Assembly: GCA_949752795.1 (NCBI GenBank)
Contig: OX457060.1
Location: 106,838,949-106,902,948 of the forward strand
Direction of reading: 5' to 3'
Length of the DNA stretch: 64,000 bases
Source: Hyperoodon ampullatus
Lineage: Eukaryota; Chordata; Mammalia; Artiodactyla; Ziphiidae
The notes beneath the pieces are model-generated. The model was not told the DNA's origin, searched no databases, and worked only from the letters and a program-made list of their open reading frames with translations. Position numbers and translations under genes: made by a program. Below, piece by piece: positions 23,255-35,425 of the stretch; positions within the stretch are counted from its first letter, which is position 1, and the number at the start of each line of letters is the position of its first letter.

Positions 23255-23283
23255 AAACCGAAGAAACTTTTTGGCCAACCCAA
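23255..23283 (-). repeat. Mariner right terminal inverted repeat
   Basis: It ends ttggccaacccaa followed by ta. Its reverse complement starts ttgggttggccaaaaagttt, closer to the canonical mariner end than the left copy. Confidence 0.85.
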
Positions 23284-23396
23284 TACCATAGCGCCAGCAT
23301 TAATTGTGGTTGCTTTCTTTCCATATTTCAGGAACTAACAAATTGGCCTAAATTCCTTGGTTTACTGGGTTTAACTTAAAAAAAAAATAGACTCCT

Positions 23397-24923
23397 ACAC
23401 TTTATTTTTCCTTGGCAAGAAGGTGGAGTACGACTTGACTACTCACATTGCACACTTTTTGGATCGGCATCTAGTCTTTTCATTGCTTGAGTTTCTCTCT
23501 GTAAAGGAGATATATAATGAAAAAGAATTATTACAAGGGAAATTGGATCTTCTTAGTGATAACAACACGATAGCCTTTGTTATGGATGTATACCAAAACC
23601 TTTGTTCTGATGATATTCCTCATTCTTTGAGAGAAAAAAGAACTGTTGCTGCACAACTGAAACAGCTTCAGGCAGAAACAGAACCAATTGTGAAGATATT
23701 TGAAGATCCAGAAACTACAAAGCAAATGCAGTCAAACAGGGATGGTCAGATGCGATTTGACTACCTGGCAGAGAAGCATGGTTTTAGGCAGGAATATTTA
23801 GAGACACTCTCGGTATGCAAAATTCCTATATAAATGTGGAAATTAATCTTGAGCAGCAGAATATCTTTACTTCTTTAGAGTGTTGGTTCCAGCAACTGAC
23901 AGAAATGCTTTGAGTTCACTCTGGGGAAAACTGGCTTCTGAAATCTTAATGCAGAATTGGGATGCAGCCATGGAAGACCTTACATGGCTAAAAGAGACCA
24001 TAGATACAATTCTGTGAGCTCTCCACTTCAGTCTCTTCAGCAGCGAACATGGCTCATCCATTAGTCTCTGTTTGCTTTCTTCAATAACCCCAAGGGCATG
24101 ATAACATTATCGATCTCTTCCTTTACCATCCGCAGTATCTTAATGCAATTCAGACGATGTGTCCACATATTCTCCACTGTTTGACCACAGCAGTCATAAC
24201 AAAGAAAGATGTTTGAAAACGCCACAGGTGCTAAAAGATCTGGTCCAAGTTATTCAACAGGAGTCTTACACATGTAAAGACCCAATTACAGAGTTTGTTG
24301 AATGCTTATATGTTAACTTTCACTTTGATGGGGCTCAGAAAAAGCTGAGGGAATGTGAGTCAGTGCTAGTGAATGATGTTTTCTTGGTGGCTTGTCTTGA
24401 GGACTTCATTAAAAATGTCTGTCTCTTCATATTTGAGACTTTTTGTTGCATCCATCAGTGTATCAGCATTAACATCTTGGCAGATAAACTGAACATGTCT
24501 CCAGAAGAAGCTGAAAGGTGGGTTGTAAATTTGATTAGAAATACAAGACTGGATGCCAAGATTGATTCTAAATTATGTCATGTGCTTATGGGTAACAATG
24601 CAGTCTCACCCTATCAGCAAGTGATTGAAAAGACCAAAAGCTTTTCATTTAAAAGCCAGGTGTTGGCCATGAATATTGAGAAGAAAATCAGAATAGTAGG
24701 TCAGAGGTTCCTAAATGTGTAACTCAGGACTCTGGCTTCTACTGAAGAACTGTACAGAAAAAATGAAAAATCTATAAAAGAAAGGTGAAATAAAACCATT
24801 TTACAAAGGTGAAACATTACAGAAACAATTAACATGTTAAATATAAATTTTGGAGACTGAATAAAATTGGCTGTGCTTCATTAAAAAATAAAATAAAAAA
24901 TAATAAAAATAATAAAATAAAAC
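23397..24923 (+). pseudogene. EIF3E: Processed pseudogene of EIF3E (eukaryotic translation initiation factor 3 subunit e)
   Basis: The parent gene encodes a roughly 445-residue PCI-domain subunit of eIF3, which helps load mRNA on the 40S ribosome. This copy is intronless. It begins with a 5' UTR remnant (ttccttggcaag), and the start codon is changed to AAG at 23420-23422. An N-terminal block ([20 protein letters not shown]) reads to about 23810. A two-base loss at about 23810, stops TAA and TGA near 23850, further single-base losses near 24010 and 24225, an Arg-to-TGA change at about 24209, and a four-base loss near the C terminus kill the frame. The C-terminal block, including the PCI region (EECERW-like [20 protein letters not shown]), is still open to about 24720. 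The ancestral stop is at 24743-24745, AATAAA at 24860-24865, and the decayed A tail runs 24883-24923. The target-site duplication is atagactcct at 23387-23396 and 24924-24933. Confidence 0.96.
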
Positions 24924-24933
24924 ATAGACTCCT

Positions 24934-25565
24934 GAAGTAGGGAGATGAATTAGAAAAAGATGTACCATTTGGACAAATGATGATTTTGTGCAATTAAAAC
25001 TGCACCCCTGCCTCAATGTAAGGTATCTGGGTGCAAGGATTGGAGGTGGACTTTTAACTCCCCCTATCCATTTCAGCTGGATACCCTTGATCTATGTACC
25101 AATTCATGACCATTTGTAGTCATTCTTCAAATAGAAACTTCAAAAACCTTTCTTTTGTCTCTTCTTACACGGCATCTCCTTTAACTTTGTCACATGGTGT
25201 TGCTTTGCTCCTCTAGTCTCCATTTGGGGTGTATTGTTGGTATGTTACTATAACATATCAACAAGCACTGATTGTTGCTTTAGTTATTGCTCTTAGGAGT
25301 GTTTTGGTCTTATGCCAATATCAACAGTGCTTTCATCTTTAGGGCTCTGAGCAGGCACTCTATTATACAGTCATATGAACAGCAGACTCCATTGTAATAA
25401 ATCTGTTCTCAATATACCCTTTAAGTTTATATTCAATTACCCTTTCACTCATAGGATTTTAACATTAGGCTAAAATTGAACATCTTGTTCTACTAATTAT
25501 AAACAATAAATTTTTTTACATTCTGTAACTAACTTTAATTCAGAAGTAAAATTAGCAACTCATGT
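24934..25565. other. Unique stretch, nothing recognised
   Basis: No gene or repeat was recognised between the EIF3E pseudogene and the MER5A element. Confidence 0.4.
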
Positions 25566-25570
25566 ACCTC

Positions 25571-25722
25571 TAAACTAGTAGTTCTCAAAGTATGCTCCCT
25601 GATTCAGAAGTATTAACATCACCTTGTCATTTGTTAGAAATAAAAATCCTTGGGCCCACTCAGGAATCACTACTGAGTGATTCTGATGTGCACTAAAGTT
25701 TGAGAGCAACAGATCTAAACAA
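25571..25722 (-). repeat. MER5A-type non-autonomous hAT element, nearly complete
   Basis: The two ends are inverted copies: agtagttctcaaagtatgct on the left and ctaaagtttgagagcaac on the right. Between them, ttgttagaaataaaaatcct and gggcccactcaggaatcact match MER5A, an old element moved in trans by hAT transposase. Confidence 0.82.
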
Positions 25723-27585
25723 TTATGCTTTACTTTCTTTACTCCTAAAATATTTTATATTACAACCACACGTGATGACCCATTCATTTCCAATTATGCT
25801 ACTAAATTTGCCTATGTTTCTCTTTCCCAAATAGCATGTGTAACTTAGGGAAACTTGAAAGCATGCTGGAAAAAAAAGTGGTATGATGGAGATCATACCA
25901 AATGCCCTTATTGGCTTCACAGTAAACACTGTTTGCCAATTTTATAGAAGAAAATACTGCAACATCTTTTTGTATATTTCTTACATATATTTCTTAAGTT
26001 TTACTTCGTTGTTCCTAACATCAGAGAAAAAAATATACCAGTGGCTTTAGAATATAGATTCAGTACTCAGTTATCATATTTGTTCATTGCATTGTGGTTT
26101 ATTTTAAAACTAGACACTGTAAATGAAGTTTCTTGGGTTAAGTGTGCTGATTAAAGAAAGGGTCATTAATTTATTTTTAGTCACAACTCTCCAAATAGGA
26201 AAGTAGTCACAACTCTCCAAATAGGTGTAGTTGAAACTGAACAACAGATTAATACTAAAATCAGTTTTACATTAGTTTACAAAAATATATGTATATTGTT
26301 CTAAAAAGTTTTAGACTAAGTTACTTTCATTTTCAAATCTCTAATTGTGCTAGTTTTGGGTATCTTGACCACTGACCTATTAAACATAAAAAAAAATTTG
26401 CACCATTCCAACATAATTAGATAGCTGATTATAATAATACAATCACAGCTGCTGAAGCCCAGCACAACTTAAACATTGTCATTTTTTAGTGTCTTAATAA
26501 AGAGTACATATCTATGAGTACATATCTATAAATTAGTTCCTTGCCATTTGTATTGCGGAATTTTATTTTTATATTTCAAGACTGAATCTACTTTTGCAAC
26601 AAAAGAAATAGTAGATATTCTTTTAGTTAACTACTTGGAAAACAAAGTTATTTCTGTCTTGAATATACAACATTTTCTTTCTTTCTAGTAATCACAACAT
26701 TCGTTTTATGATACTTAGGTTTTTTTGGCAGAGTGTTGTTACTCCAGCATCAAAACAGGTTTATGGTGTCTCTGCAACTGAAATATCAACTAGAGACAAA
26801 GTCAGATTGTGTGAAATTTCCCTACATTTTCTTGGGTAATTTTCAAATTCCACGGAGTACTTCACATTGTAACAACAGTTGTGTGCTGTCCATTAGGTAC
26901 TGCTGTCCCATTTTGTCTAATTGGGCTCAATATTGTAGCTATCAGATATGCTTACTCTTATTGTTATCTGATACCATCTACAAGAAGTATCATTCATCAT
27001 TTCTACATGATAACATAAAATGTGTGTCTTTTCAATACTGGTCCTTTTGAACAAACTAGTTGTTTCTTCTGTATAATGTCTTCCAGCTCTGCTGTCCTGT
27101 GGGAAACATAAATCTATTTACTTTGTGTGAGAGGTTTCCTCTAAGGCGTAGATTATTGGCTTAGAATAGTTCCAACATGTAGTGGATTATTCAGAAGTTG
27201 AAATTTTATATATTTTGTTGAAAGGATAATATATATTTATTATAAAGGCAAAAATTCACACAAGCCCAAAGAAGCTCATGCACATAACACACATACACAC
27301 AAGACTACTGATGCTGGTCTGAGTACATGAGACCTAAGGCAATCTGAAATAATGGTTTTAGTTTAGTCATCTGATCTAATGACAGATGATCACTTGTCTT
27401 GTTCATCGCTATGATCTGTAAACTCTTCAAGGAATATTCCCATTTGCTATTCTTGGGGTAGACATGGAAAATTACAAAGGTTTAAAAAGAAACAGGCTAC
27501 TGGGGTTTAGGGTTCCATCTAAATGAGGCAAATTCCAGATAATTTTTGGTTTTATGTTAATAAGAAAAATCTATTATTAAGGCTC
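25723..27585. other. Long unique AT-rich stretch with a 26-base tandem duplication
   Basis: The phrase tcacaactctccaaatagg occurs at 26181-26199 and 26207-26225. A 105-codon open frame at 26733-27050 has no recognised family. Nothing else was identified. Confidence 0.4.
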
Positions 27586-27589
27586 TTTG

Positions 27590-27795
27590 CAGTTTTTACG
27601 ATGTTTTTATTTTTTGCATAGTATCTTATATCTTTTGATAGTCACCACAAAGTTATGAGTCAAAGAAAGTTGTGATGGTCTCCATGAGGAAATTGGGATC
27701 TAATGTGGTTAAATAAAGGACAACAGGTCACACGGTATTGTATGGCAGAACCAACCAGCAATCAGGCCTCTGTCTCCTAAATCAATAATCTTCAA
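27590..27795 (-). repeat. MIR SINE, diverged
   Basis: Antisense MIR order is still visible: tagtcaccacaaagttatga, then catgaggaaattgggat, then acaacaggtcacac, then aatcaggcctctgtctcc. Confidence 0.6.
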
Positions 27796-29220
27796 ATTAT
27801 GCCGATGAATATCAATAATTAAAATAAGGAAAAGATTTTCTCTCTTAGGACCTATAATATTCAAATGGGCATCCATGGTATCCCACTATGGTCTCACTGC
27901 CTCATTGATTTGGCTTTTCTCGCAAACAGCTGAAGTAGGCTTAGTTCATTCATTTATTCTCTAATTTACTTCATAAATATGTAGATAGACTAAAGGATTG
28001 ATTATCTGCATAAACAATCAGGGAAATCCATCCATATAAATTTATGAATTTTATTGACTTATAAATGTGACATATTGATTAAAGTGGTCAGATTATTTGT
28101 CCATCTAGACAGTCTAAAGCAAAAATATGGATACTAAGAGTAGTATAATAGAATTGGAGTTTTATATTAAGCCCCTAAATCAGTTGTTACATTTCTACAA
28201 TAATAAAAATAACTTTTGATTTGTACAGTTATTTCTGTTGCTTTGGATATAATAATCACCCTGATGAATATTCAACTTTGAAAATAGAAGCATCTATACA
28301 AATAATGAAAATGCAAACATGACAGTACTTTGTCTCTCTTTTTATGGAGAATACGATATAGTGCTGCTGCTTTTGATAAGAAACATTCTGTTCTATGGTC
28401 ATGATGTGGCTCTCTGCTACACAAGCAGCTAAGAGCATCCAAATGACATAATGGGAATAAAATTATGGCTCTCAGAGAGTCTGCTCCATCACTAGTCATA
28501 TCTGAATTGTCCCAATTGAAGAAGTAATATGAGCACTTTTTTTTTTGGTGATTTAAATACATGTGTTTTCTACTCATTTCTAAACAATAATGGTTTTGAT
28601 TTGTTCCTTAATTCAGTATTTCTTGTACAGTTTTTAGTGGTATATTGACTTACATTAGTAAAACAACAGTATATAAAAAAAAGAAATTTTCTTTGCCTGA
28701 AAAATACTAGAATATCATAAACAACTGCCTGTATCCAGGCAGGACTATGTAAGCATTTTTGGGAAGCAGGAAAACAAAACAAATCAAAGACTTTACCATA
28801 TGAAAAACTAATCTGGTGCTTAAAAGTAAAATTTGTTTTTATTCCTCAAGCTTTTATACTTCTGGGCATATATGTTTAAGAATGTGGAAATATAAAAGAA
28901 AATATGATAGATTTTCAAATATTAAAAATAAGTTATATTATTTATATAAAATATGTTGAATAATGGACATTTCCAGCCATGTACTTTTGATTCTAGTCTT
29001 AAAGGTAAAGGAATGAATTTGCTAAAGCAAGGGCTCTAAATTGTTTATACATAACTTAGGAAACAATTATTTAAAAAAATACATTAAAGCAATGGATGTG
29101 GTACATACATACACATACTACATTGCCAGCAAAAATAGCCTTGTCAAAGACCATAGTAACAATTTCAAATCTGACAAGTCTGGCCCTATTAATAGTGGAA
29201 CAAACTAGGTCAGATTCTTT
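27796..29220. other. Unique AT-rich stretch, nothing recognised
   Basis: Only short overlapping open frames occur (for example 28256-28577 on the minus strand), without known relatives. Confidence 0.4.
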
Positions 29221-29224
29221 AATA

Positions 29225-29340
29225 ACTCTAGGCCTAGGTTAATAGGAATGATAATTATAATACGCACATCTTAGAGTTGTTGAGAAGTTTATGTAAAATA
29301 AAATAATGGTTACATGATATTCAATAGGTAGAACTGTTTT
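29225..29340 (+). repeat. MIR SINE fragment
   Basis: Sense MIR 3' half: ggaatgataattataatacg, then catcttagagttgttgagaa. Confidence 0.55.
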
Positions 29341-31025
29341 AAGAAAAATTGCTTATAACTGTCAGTCATCATGCATAAAAGCTGTTAATGATATGTAAAA
29401 AATGGAAAATTCAACATGTAAATTAACATTTCTGCAAAGAGAACAATTGGAAAAACAAATTTAAGTTTTTTGAGATTTAACCAAAGACTTCCTTGATGCT
29501 TGTATTAAAAAGAGAACAGTGACTAAAGCTTTTGGCACACTGGGGAACTAACATACCTATTAAAAATCCTTGGAGATTTGTGAAAAGAAAATATTTTCTG
29601 CTGTTTTCAATGAGTATATTCCTCACTCTAACAGTTTTAAAAATAACCTGTAAATGTTAAGCAGGAACAGTTTAGTACATTCAGCCATTCAGTCATTTTT
29701 CCATTCAACAAATATTTTCAACTGCCTACTATGTGTCAGAAAATGTACTAGACTCAAGATGAAAAACATATGGTCTCAGCCTCAGGGACATTCTGATGTT
29801 CTCACAAAACATTGGCAAGATAAAGTCTCAAAAGCTCCTGCTCTTTTATATGCACACCAAGCATCGAATGTTTTACAATAGCCATAGAAGTTATAGCTTC
29901 TATGTTTATTGATTCACTGACCAAATGCTAAAGCTAAATAACCTGGAAAAAAAGAAAAAAACTGTTCATTTCTGAGGAGATCTTAAGGAGGACCTATTTG
30001 GGGACCTAGTTATTATTTTTTCAAATCAAAATTTCTTGAATTTATACTTTAATAAGTCCAAACCTTAGGTAGTCAGAGCAGAAACACCACATTGTGTAAT
30101 AGCAATTTAAGTAAAATGTGCTAGTCATCTAACACATGCTAAAAGTTAGCTAGCATATTTTACTGATGTGTTAATTTTTTTTTAATTCCACAAGAAAGTC
30201 TTTGTTTAACAAATTATAAGAAACAGCCAATTTGAGAAGTGTTATCTTGCTATTTCTGTCATTATATTTAAGAAATATTTCCATGGTCTATAATATAAAA
30301 ACTAATTTTAAGATGATTTTAAAATCATCTTGAAAATTTCCTAAAGTAAATTTGGCTATATATCTAATACTATGTGTTTGACATATCCATAAGATCAAAA
30401 TTCTCTTAAGTCCTATGATCAGTTGCAAATATAAAAAAAAAGCAATTACTGTTTTGACATCAGATTTTTACTTTTTCTTAGCAATGCTTCAGTCACTTGA
30501 AAGTCCATGGTGTTGAACACTGAAATACATGAAATACTTCTAACTTTTAAAGATGTCCCCCCACCCCAGCCTTTCTGGAATATCTTCATGAGGTCACTGA
30601 GGGTAAAACATTAATTTAGGAAAAAGAAATTCTAAAATGTAATTTGACTCATTTTTTTCCTTCTAGAAACTCCTCCAAACAAAGTAAACTTAAAAGGAAA
30701 ATTATATTTTAAAATATAATAATCATAACATTTCCCTATTATATGCATATATATACATATATTTCTGTCCAAATGATTCTCATATATTGTACATGGGAAA
30801 TTATGAATAGAAGTGTCCATTGCCAAAAGAGGTTATGATTATATATTCCTACATGCTCTAAGGTACTGAGTTTAGCATAAACAAAGTTCATAGACCTGAA
30901 AACTTGAAAATTACATAATGACTCATACCAAGCAATTTTGAATATGTTCATTCTGTTATGAGTTATCCTAAGGCCACTGAATCTTTACAGATAGTTCTTC
31001 CTAAATCTAATATAGAGAGGAAGAA
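29341..31025. other. Unique AT-rich stretch
   Basis: A piece at about 29695-29790 (caacaaatattttcaactgc, then ctatgtgtcag) looks like an old SINE or LINE end. The rest holds nothing recognised. Confidence 0.4.
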
Positions 31026-31029
31026 CAAT

Positions 31030-31258
31030 ATTGCAGATAAGGACCAGGCAAGCTGAACAGGCTAAGTTCAAATCCTGATTCTACCATTTACTGGCTTTGT
31101 GACCTTCTCTGGTCAGAATCCCCATCTATATTTGGGGATGACTCCTTATTCCCCTTCAAAGAAGTATCTGCCTCATAAGGGTATCATGAAGATTAAATGA
31201 GTTAATACACAAAGAAGCACTTAGAGTAACAACTCAATAAGAATTAACACTTATTTTT
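31030..31258 (+). repeat. MIR SINE
   Basis: Sense MIR: gttcaaatcctgattctacc, then ggctttgtgaccttctctgg, then atgaagattaaatgagttaa and the aactcaataagaatta end. Confidence 0.82.
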
Positions 31259-32725
31259 TAATGCTCACGTATCCACCACTATAAAAATTACCTTTGGGTT
31301 CTAGAAAATAAAATTGGTGAATCTAAAGGAACACTCAGTGCTATGAATGTTTCCTATAAATTGCTCAAAGCTATGAGTGCTTCCTATAAAAATCACTTGT
31401 TATCAAATCATCTCTAGATAGACTTACCTAATGCCAAAGCCCAGAAAAAAAGAGAATAACTTTGAAAAAAAAATAAAACCCAAAAATTTCATTAGGCTTT
31501 CAAATATTCCCAAATATCTAGACCCAGATATTCCTGTAATTGTGAAACCAAGCCAGGCAGATATTATTTTCACCTTCAGGTGATTATATGACATTAAATG
31601 TTAGGCATTTAAATGTTGGGATATGATTTTTTTATCATGCTTTTCAAGAAAGGAATTAAAGTGGTTATTAATTAATCACAAGACTAATTTGAGTCTGGGA
31701 ATGCCAGAAGAGATGTTGGCTGGCAGACCAAGCCAATTCAAAGAGAACAGACTATGATTACATTCTCTCAACTTCCTGGTCAAGATCAAACTTTATAACA
31801 TGTTTTGAAGAGTAAATGAGACTGTTCCATAAGGCCAGCACAAGGAGAAAGAAAGTCATTTCCTTTTTAATTTATTTCAACTGGCATGTGTCTTGGGTCA
31901 GTTTCTGAATAATTTTTGTATGTTTAATGAGCAAAAATGCAAGTGGAATTTTTGTTTTCCAACTCATGCAGACATACGTCTTCCAGGTTCTTTACCTTAA
32001 AAATAAGTTATGAGAAGTTAAGTCTTGAAAGATCCTATTAATATAGGCTCTAGTCACACCTAGTGTCAGAGGGACTTCACATGGAAAAAAATGAAAGAAA
32101 ATGTCAAAACCAAGTGTGTTGCATTCAGAATAGCACATGTAGCTATCTTCAGATTTTCCTAAATATAAAGAAATAGGAATCCCTGCTAAACCTCAAGTGA
32201 TTTCAGGAAAAATATAAATCTTGCTGTCCAAACAGACCAGAATTTAGATAATTCAGAAAACTGTTATAGTGGATCCAATACTGTTCTAGAATTTTACATT
32301 TTGTTATTTAATATATATGTTGAGAGTTTAGCTAAGCTACTCCATGGTATTGTTGCCTATGCATCCATTTTGTTTGGTTAAGTAGCCTATGGGGGTATTA
32401 AACTGACACTAGCCCCTCATGAAAGTGACCCAAATAACAGTCTGCAGAGTCACAAGCAAATTAAGTTTCTGATAATACTTCCCCAACAGCTCTTTTGATC
32501 AACAGTATTTCCTACCTCTCACTGCCTTCTCCGTGGGCTCCCTTTAGATAAGAGCCCTGTGGAGCTTACCAAAACCCCATGCTTTTGAATTGAATTAACA
32601 AATCTTGCCTTAGACTGGGAACCCCAAAGCACTTCACCCAGGAACCCTAATAAGAGCATGTGCTCCAGGGCCTGCCTCTTTCTCTGCCTGCATTCTGCCT
32701 TGATCTCTCTATGTAACTTTTTTTA
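31259..32725. other. Unique stretch, nothing recognised
   Basis: A short imperfect tandem pattern occurs near 31340-31396 (gctatga, then tttcctataaa, repeated). No gene or named repeat was seen. Confidence 0.4.
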
Positions 32726-32730
32726 ATTTA

Positions 32731-32867
32731 ATTTTTTTTAATGGAAGTATAGTTGATTTATAATGGTGTGTTAGTTTCAGATGTACAGCAAACTGATTCA
32801 GTTATATATATCTATCTATCTATATATATATATACACATACACACATACATATATATATATACACAT

Positions 32868-32903
<36 letters not shown>

Positions 32904-33420
32904 TCTTTTTCAGATTATTTTCCCTTATACATTATTACAAGATATTGCATATAGTTCCCTGCGCTATACAGTAGGTCATTGTTTACCTATTTTATATATA
33001 ATAGTGTGTTCATGTTAATCTCAAACTCCTAATTTATCCTTTCCACCCTCTACTTTCCCCTTTTGTAACCATAAATTTGTTTTCTATGGCTGTTGGTTTA
33101 TTTCTGTTTTGTATATAAGTTCATTTGTATCTTTTTTTTTTTAGATTTTACATATAAGCTGTATCATATATTTGTCTTTCTCTCTCTAACTTACTTCACT
33201 TAGTATGATAATCTCTAGGTCCATCCATATTACTACAAATGGTATTATTTCATCCTTTTTTATGGCTGAGTAGTATTCCATTTTGTATATACCACATCTT
33301 TATTCATTCAGCTGCCGATAGACATTTAGGTTGCTTCCATGTCTTGGCTGTTGTAAATAGTGTTGCAATAGCATATGATCCTGCAATCCCACTCCTGGGC
33401 ATATATCTGGAGAAATTCAT
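32731..33420 (-). mobile_element. LINE-1 3' end with inverted 5' piece (twin-primed)
   Basis: From 32731 to about 33368 this is antisense L1: the 3' UTR (gtgttagtttcagatgtaca, then ccctgcgctatacagtaggt) and the ORF2 end (cttccatgtcttggctgttg). At about 33369 orientation flips: atgatcctgcaatcccactc on the plus strand encodes [14 protein letters not shown], an ORF2 motif in sense. That pairing marks one insertion with its 5' end inverted. Flanks atgtaactt and atataactt may be a worn target duplication. Confidence 0.82.
32804..32902. repeat. Compound microsatellite (ATCT)n (TA)n (CA)n
   Basis: Two blocks of tatatatatatacacatacacacata type repeat in tandem, followed by a TA run, inside the L1 3' UTR. 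The open frame at 32753-32974 is only this repeat. Confidence 0.93.
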
Positions 33421-33424
33421 ATAA

Positions 33425-34445
33425 CTTCTTGAGAGTGCCATGTACTTCCCCCAGGACCTGTGAGTAATAAACTTCTCAGTTCAACTTCCTTGTGGTCTGT
33501 AGTTGAACCATAACTCACTATTCAGTACCCTGTGCTCCACTTAACAAATGTTAATTTAACAAAGTTATAACAATATCACAGTAAAAGTTTGTCTATTTAA
33601 ATATCTTAGATAAAACACTTTTACATAGAAAAACTTAATTTAAAAATATTAACTCATAACTACCATTAGATCCCAATTATTATAAATCCTTAATCCCTAA
33701 ATTAAGGACTTCCATGGCTATAGCAGATATTCTAAGTGATCTTATCTGTCCTATTAAAGTAGACTTAGTGAACGAAAGTGAATAAAAAATGTACCACAGC
33801 TAGGGAAAATACTAGGATGATTTTATTGCTACTGTAGGTAAAATTGGTTGAGTAATTTGCTTGGAACTTAGAATTATCTATCAAAGAAGACATCAGAAGC
33901 AGAGACCATACTGACTGTATTGACAGCTCAGGGCTACCGAAAGAATAGTTTGCAAATTAATTCTCAAGCAGATACGACACAGCCTTTAAGTTAAATATTG
34001 ACATCATATTTACAATTTTTTTCAGTGGGAATTTAAAAATAATGATCAGTATGTCACAATGAGTGGTCATTGTATCTTTTATGTAAGAGTTGAAAGATCC
34101 TAAAATCAGCATTGAGGTGAAAATAAACCATCTACAAATCCCCTTTTATAAAAGAAACACCAATAGTGCATTAATTTTTGCTGCATTTCATAGATTCATG
34201 TCACTACCCTCAATATATAATTAAATAATGTTTCTCTGACTGGATTTTAATTTATGGGTTCTAGAGTATATAACTGGGAAAATGCCATATTCTTATGACA
34301 CCAATATCATTTTAAGTTTGGTTCAAATACTATACACACAAACATACACCCACACCAAATGTAACAAATCTATAGAGCTATCCATTCACTTTAGGTTAGT
34401 TTGCTTATTATCACTGTTTTTGAGTAAATTTTGTCATTTTTAAAA
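33425..34445. other. Unique AT-rich stretch, nothing recognised
   Basis: No gene or repeat was identified. Confidence 0.4.
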
Positions 34446-34925
34446 CGGATATTATGGCAGATTAAAGGTAGCCATAAACTCTTTGACTCTGCTTCCATGA
34501 AGGATTGGAGCCTATGAATCTGTGTGTGTACTGTGACCATGTTGATCAATAACATACAGCCACAATGATGCTGTGGGCAGGTGCTGGGTCTAGATCTTAG
34601 GAGGCTAGAAACATCTACTTACTGTTTCTTGGAACATTCTCTTGAGTAACCCTGAGCCACCACACAAGAATTCCAACAACCCTGAGCCTGCCATGCTAAC
34701 TGGCACGTATAGTCACCCTCCTTGGCAGCTCCTGGCCAACCTAAGCCTTTTAGTCATCCATACCAAGGCTCCAGATGTGTGAATGAAGACACCTTGGACC
34801 TTCCAGATGAGCCTGTCTTCTGCTGAACACCAAGGTGGTCTTAGTCGAAACCACCCATGACAGAATAACCCAGCTGAGCTCTTCCTGAATTCTTGATCCA
34901 TAAGATCATAAGATATAATAACTTA
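34446..34925 (+). mobile_element. Probable MaLR (MLT1-like) LTR, sense, partial
   Basis: Phrases such as ccttggaccttccagatgag, gaaaccacccatgacagaat and cccagctgagctcttcctga, then aattcttgatccataagatc, follow the order of MLT1-type LTRs. The right end (gataataa-type) is worn. The family call is from memory. Confidence 0.6.
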
Positions 34926-35185
34926 AAAATCGGTTCCTAATATATCCCACTGCTTCATTTAAATCATATTTTCTGTATAAGTGAAGTTAATAAAAACATT
35001 CTGTGAATCTCAGCTATACATATATCCAAGTCATCTGACTTGGTTTCCTGTGATAGAACAGAATTCCTCCATGTATATCTTACAATTTTCTGGCAACTTT
35101 GGCTTCTCCTCAATTTCAGAATAATAAAAGTATTAAATAATTCTGCAAAAAAAATAAAAATTAAAAAACCCACCAGAATCAAAGA

Positions 35186-35425
35186 TGGGGCCCTGCTTAA
35201 ATGTCACCTCTTCAGAGAGGACTTCCCTGACCAACCTGCATCTACATGCTTTACTGACCTCCTTACTCTGCTTAATTTTTCTTGTTACATTTATCACTGC
35301 TGACATTACAAATGTCCACCTTCACTTTTGCATAACACTTCCCTGAGTGTACTGTGTTTTGTTTACTGAATAGAACAGTGACTCTCACACAGTGCCTCAA
35401 TAAATATTTGCTGAAGAATTAAAAC
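35186..35425 (+). repeat. L2 LINE 3' end
   Basis: The phrases aaatgtcacctcttcagaga, ggacttccctgaccaacctg and the ending gtgcctcaataaatatttgc are diagnostic of L2. Confidence 0.85.

Larger units (their letters stand above)
22005..23283 (+). mobile_element. Mariner (Tc1/mariner) DNA transposon with decayed transposase
   Basis: The left end ttgggttgggcataaagttc and the right end ctttttggccaacccaa are terminal inverted repeats, and both sides carry the TA target duplication (22003-22004 and 23284-23285). The element is 1,279 bases, a normal mariner length. In active elements the transposase cuts and pastes the element. Here its frame is readable only in pieces: the N-terminal LYYFKKGKNATE region (about 22224), the first catalytic Asp in VTGDEKWIL (GAT 22642-22644), the second in FHQDST (GAT 22916-22918) and the third in SDFH (GAT 23021-23023). 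The last two Asp codons are 35 codons apart, giving the mariner DD34D spacing. Frameshifts near 22265 and between the first and second Asp, stops such as TGA after GAVSD, and TGA after SDFH show it is dead. It resembles the mariner known from bovine genomes (from memory). Confidence 0.93.

Noticed and set aside
24159..24722. A functional short EIF3E-like protein from the open C-terminal block
   Set aside because: The apparent start methionine is in a different phase from the ancestral frame upstream and no promoter is visible. It is treated as part of the pseudogene.
32753..32974. Open frame rich in Tyr, Ile, Thr and His
   Set aside because: It is a translation of the TA/CA microsatellite in an L1 3' UTR.
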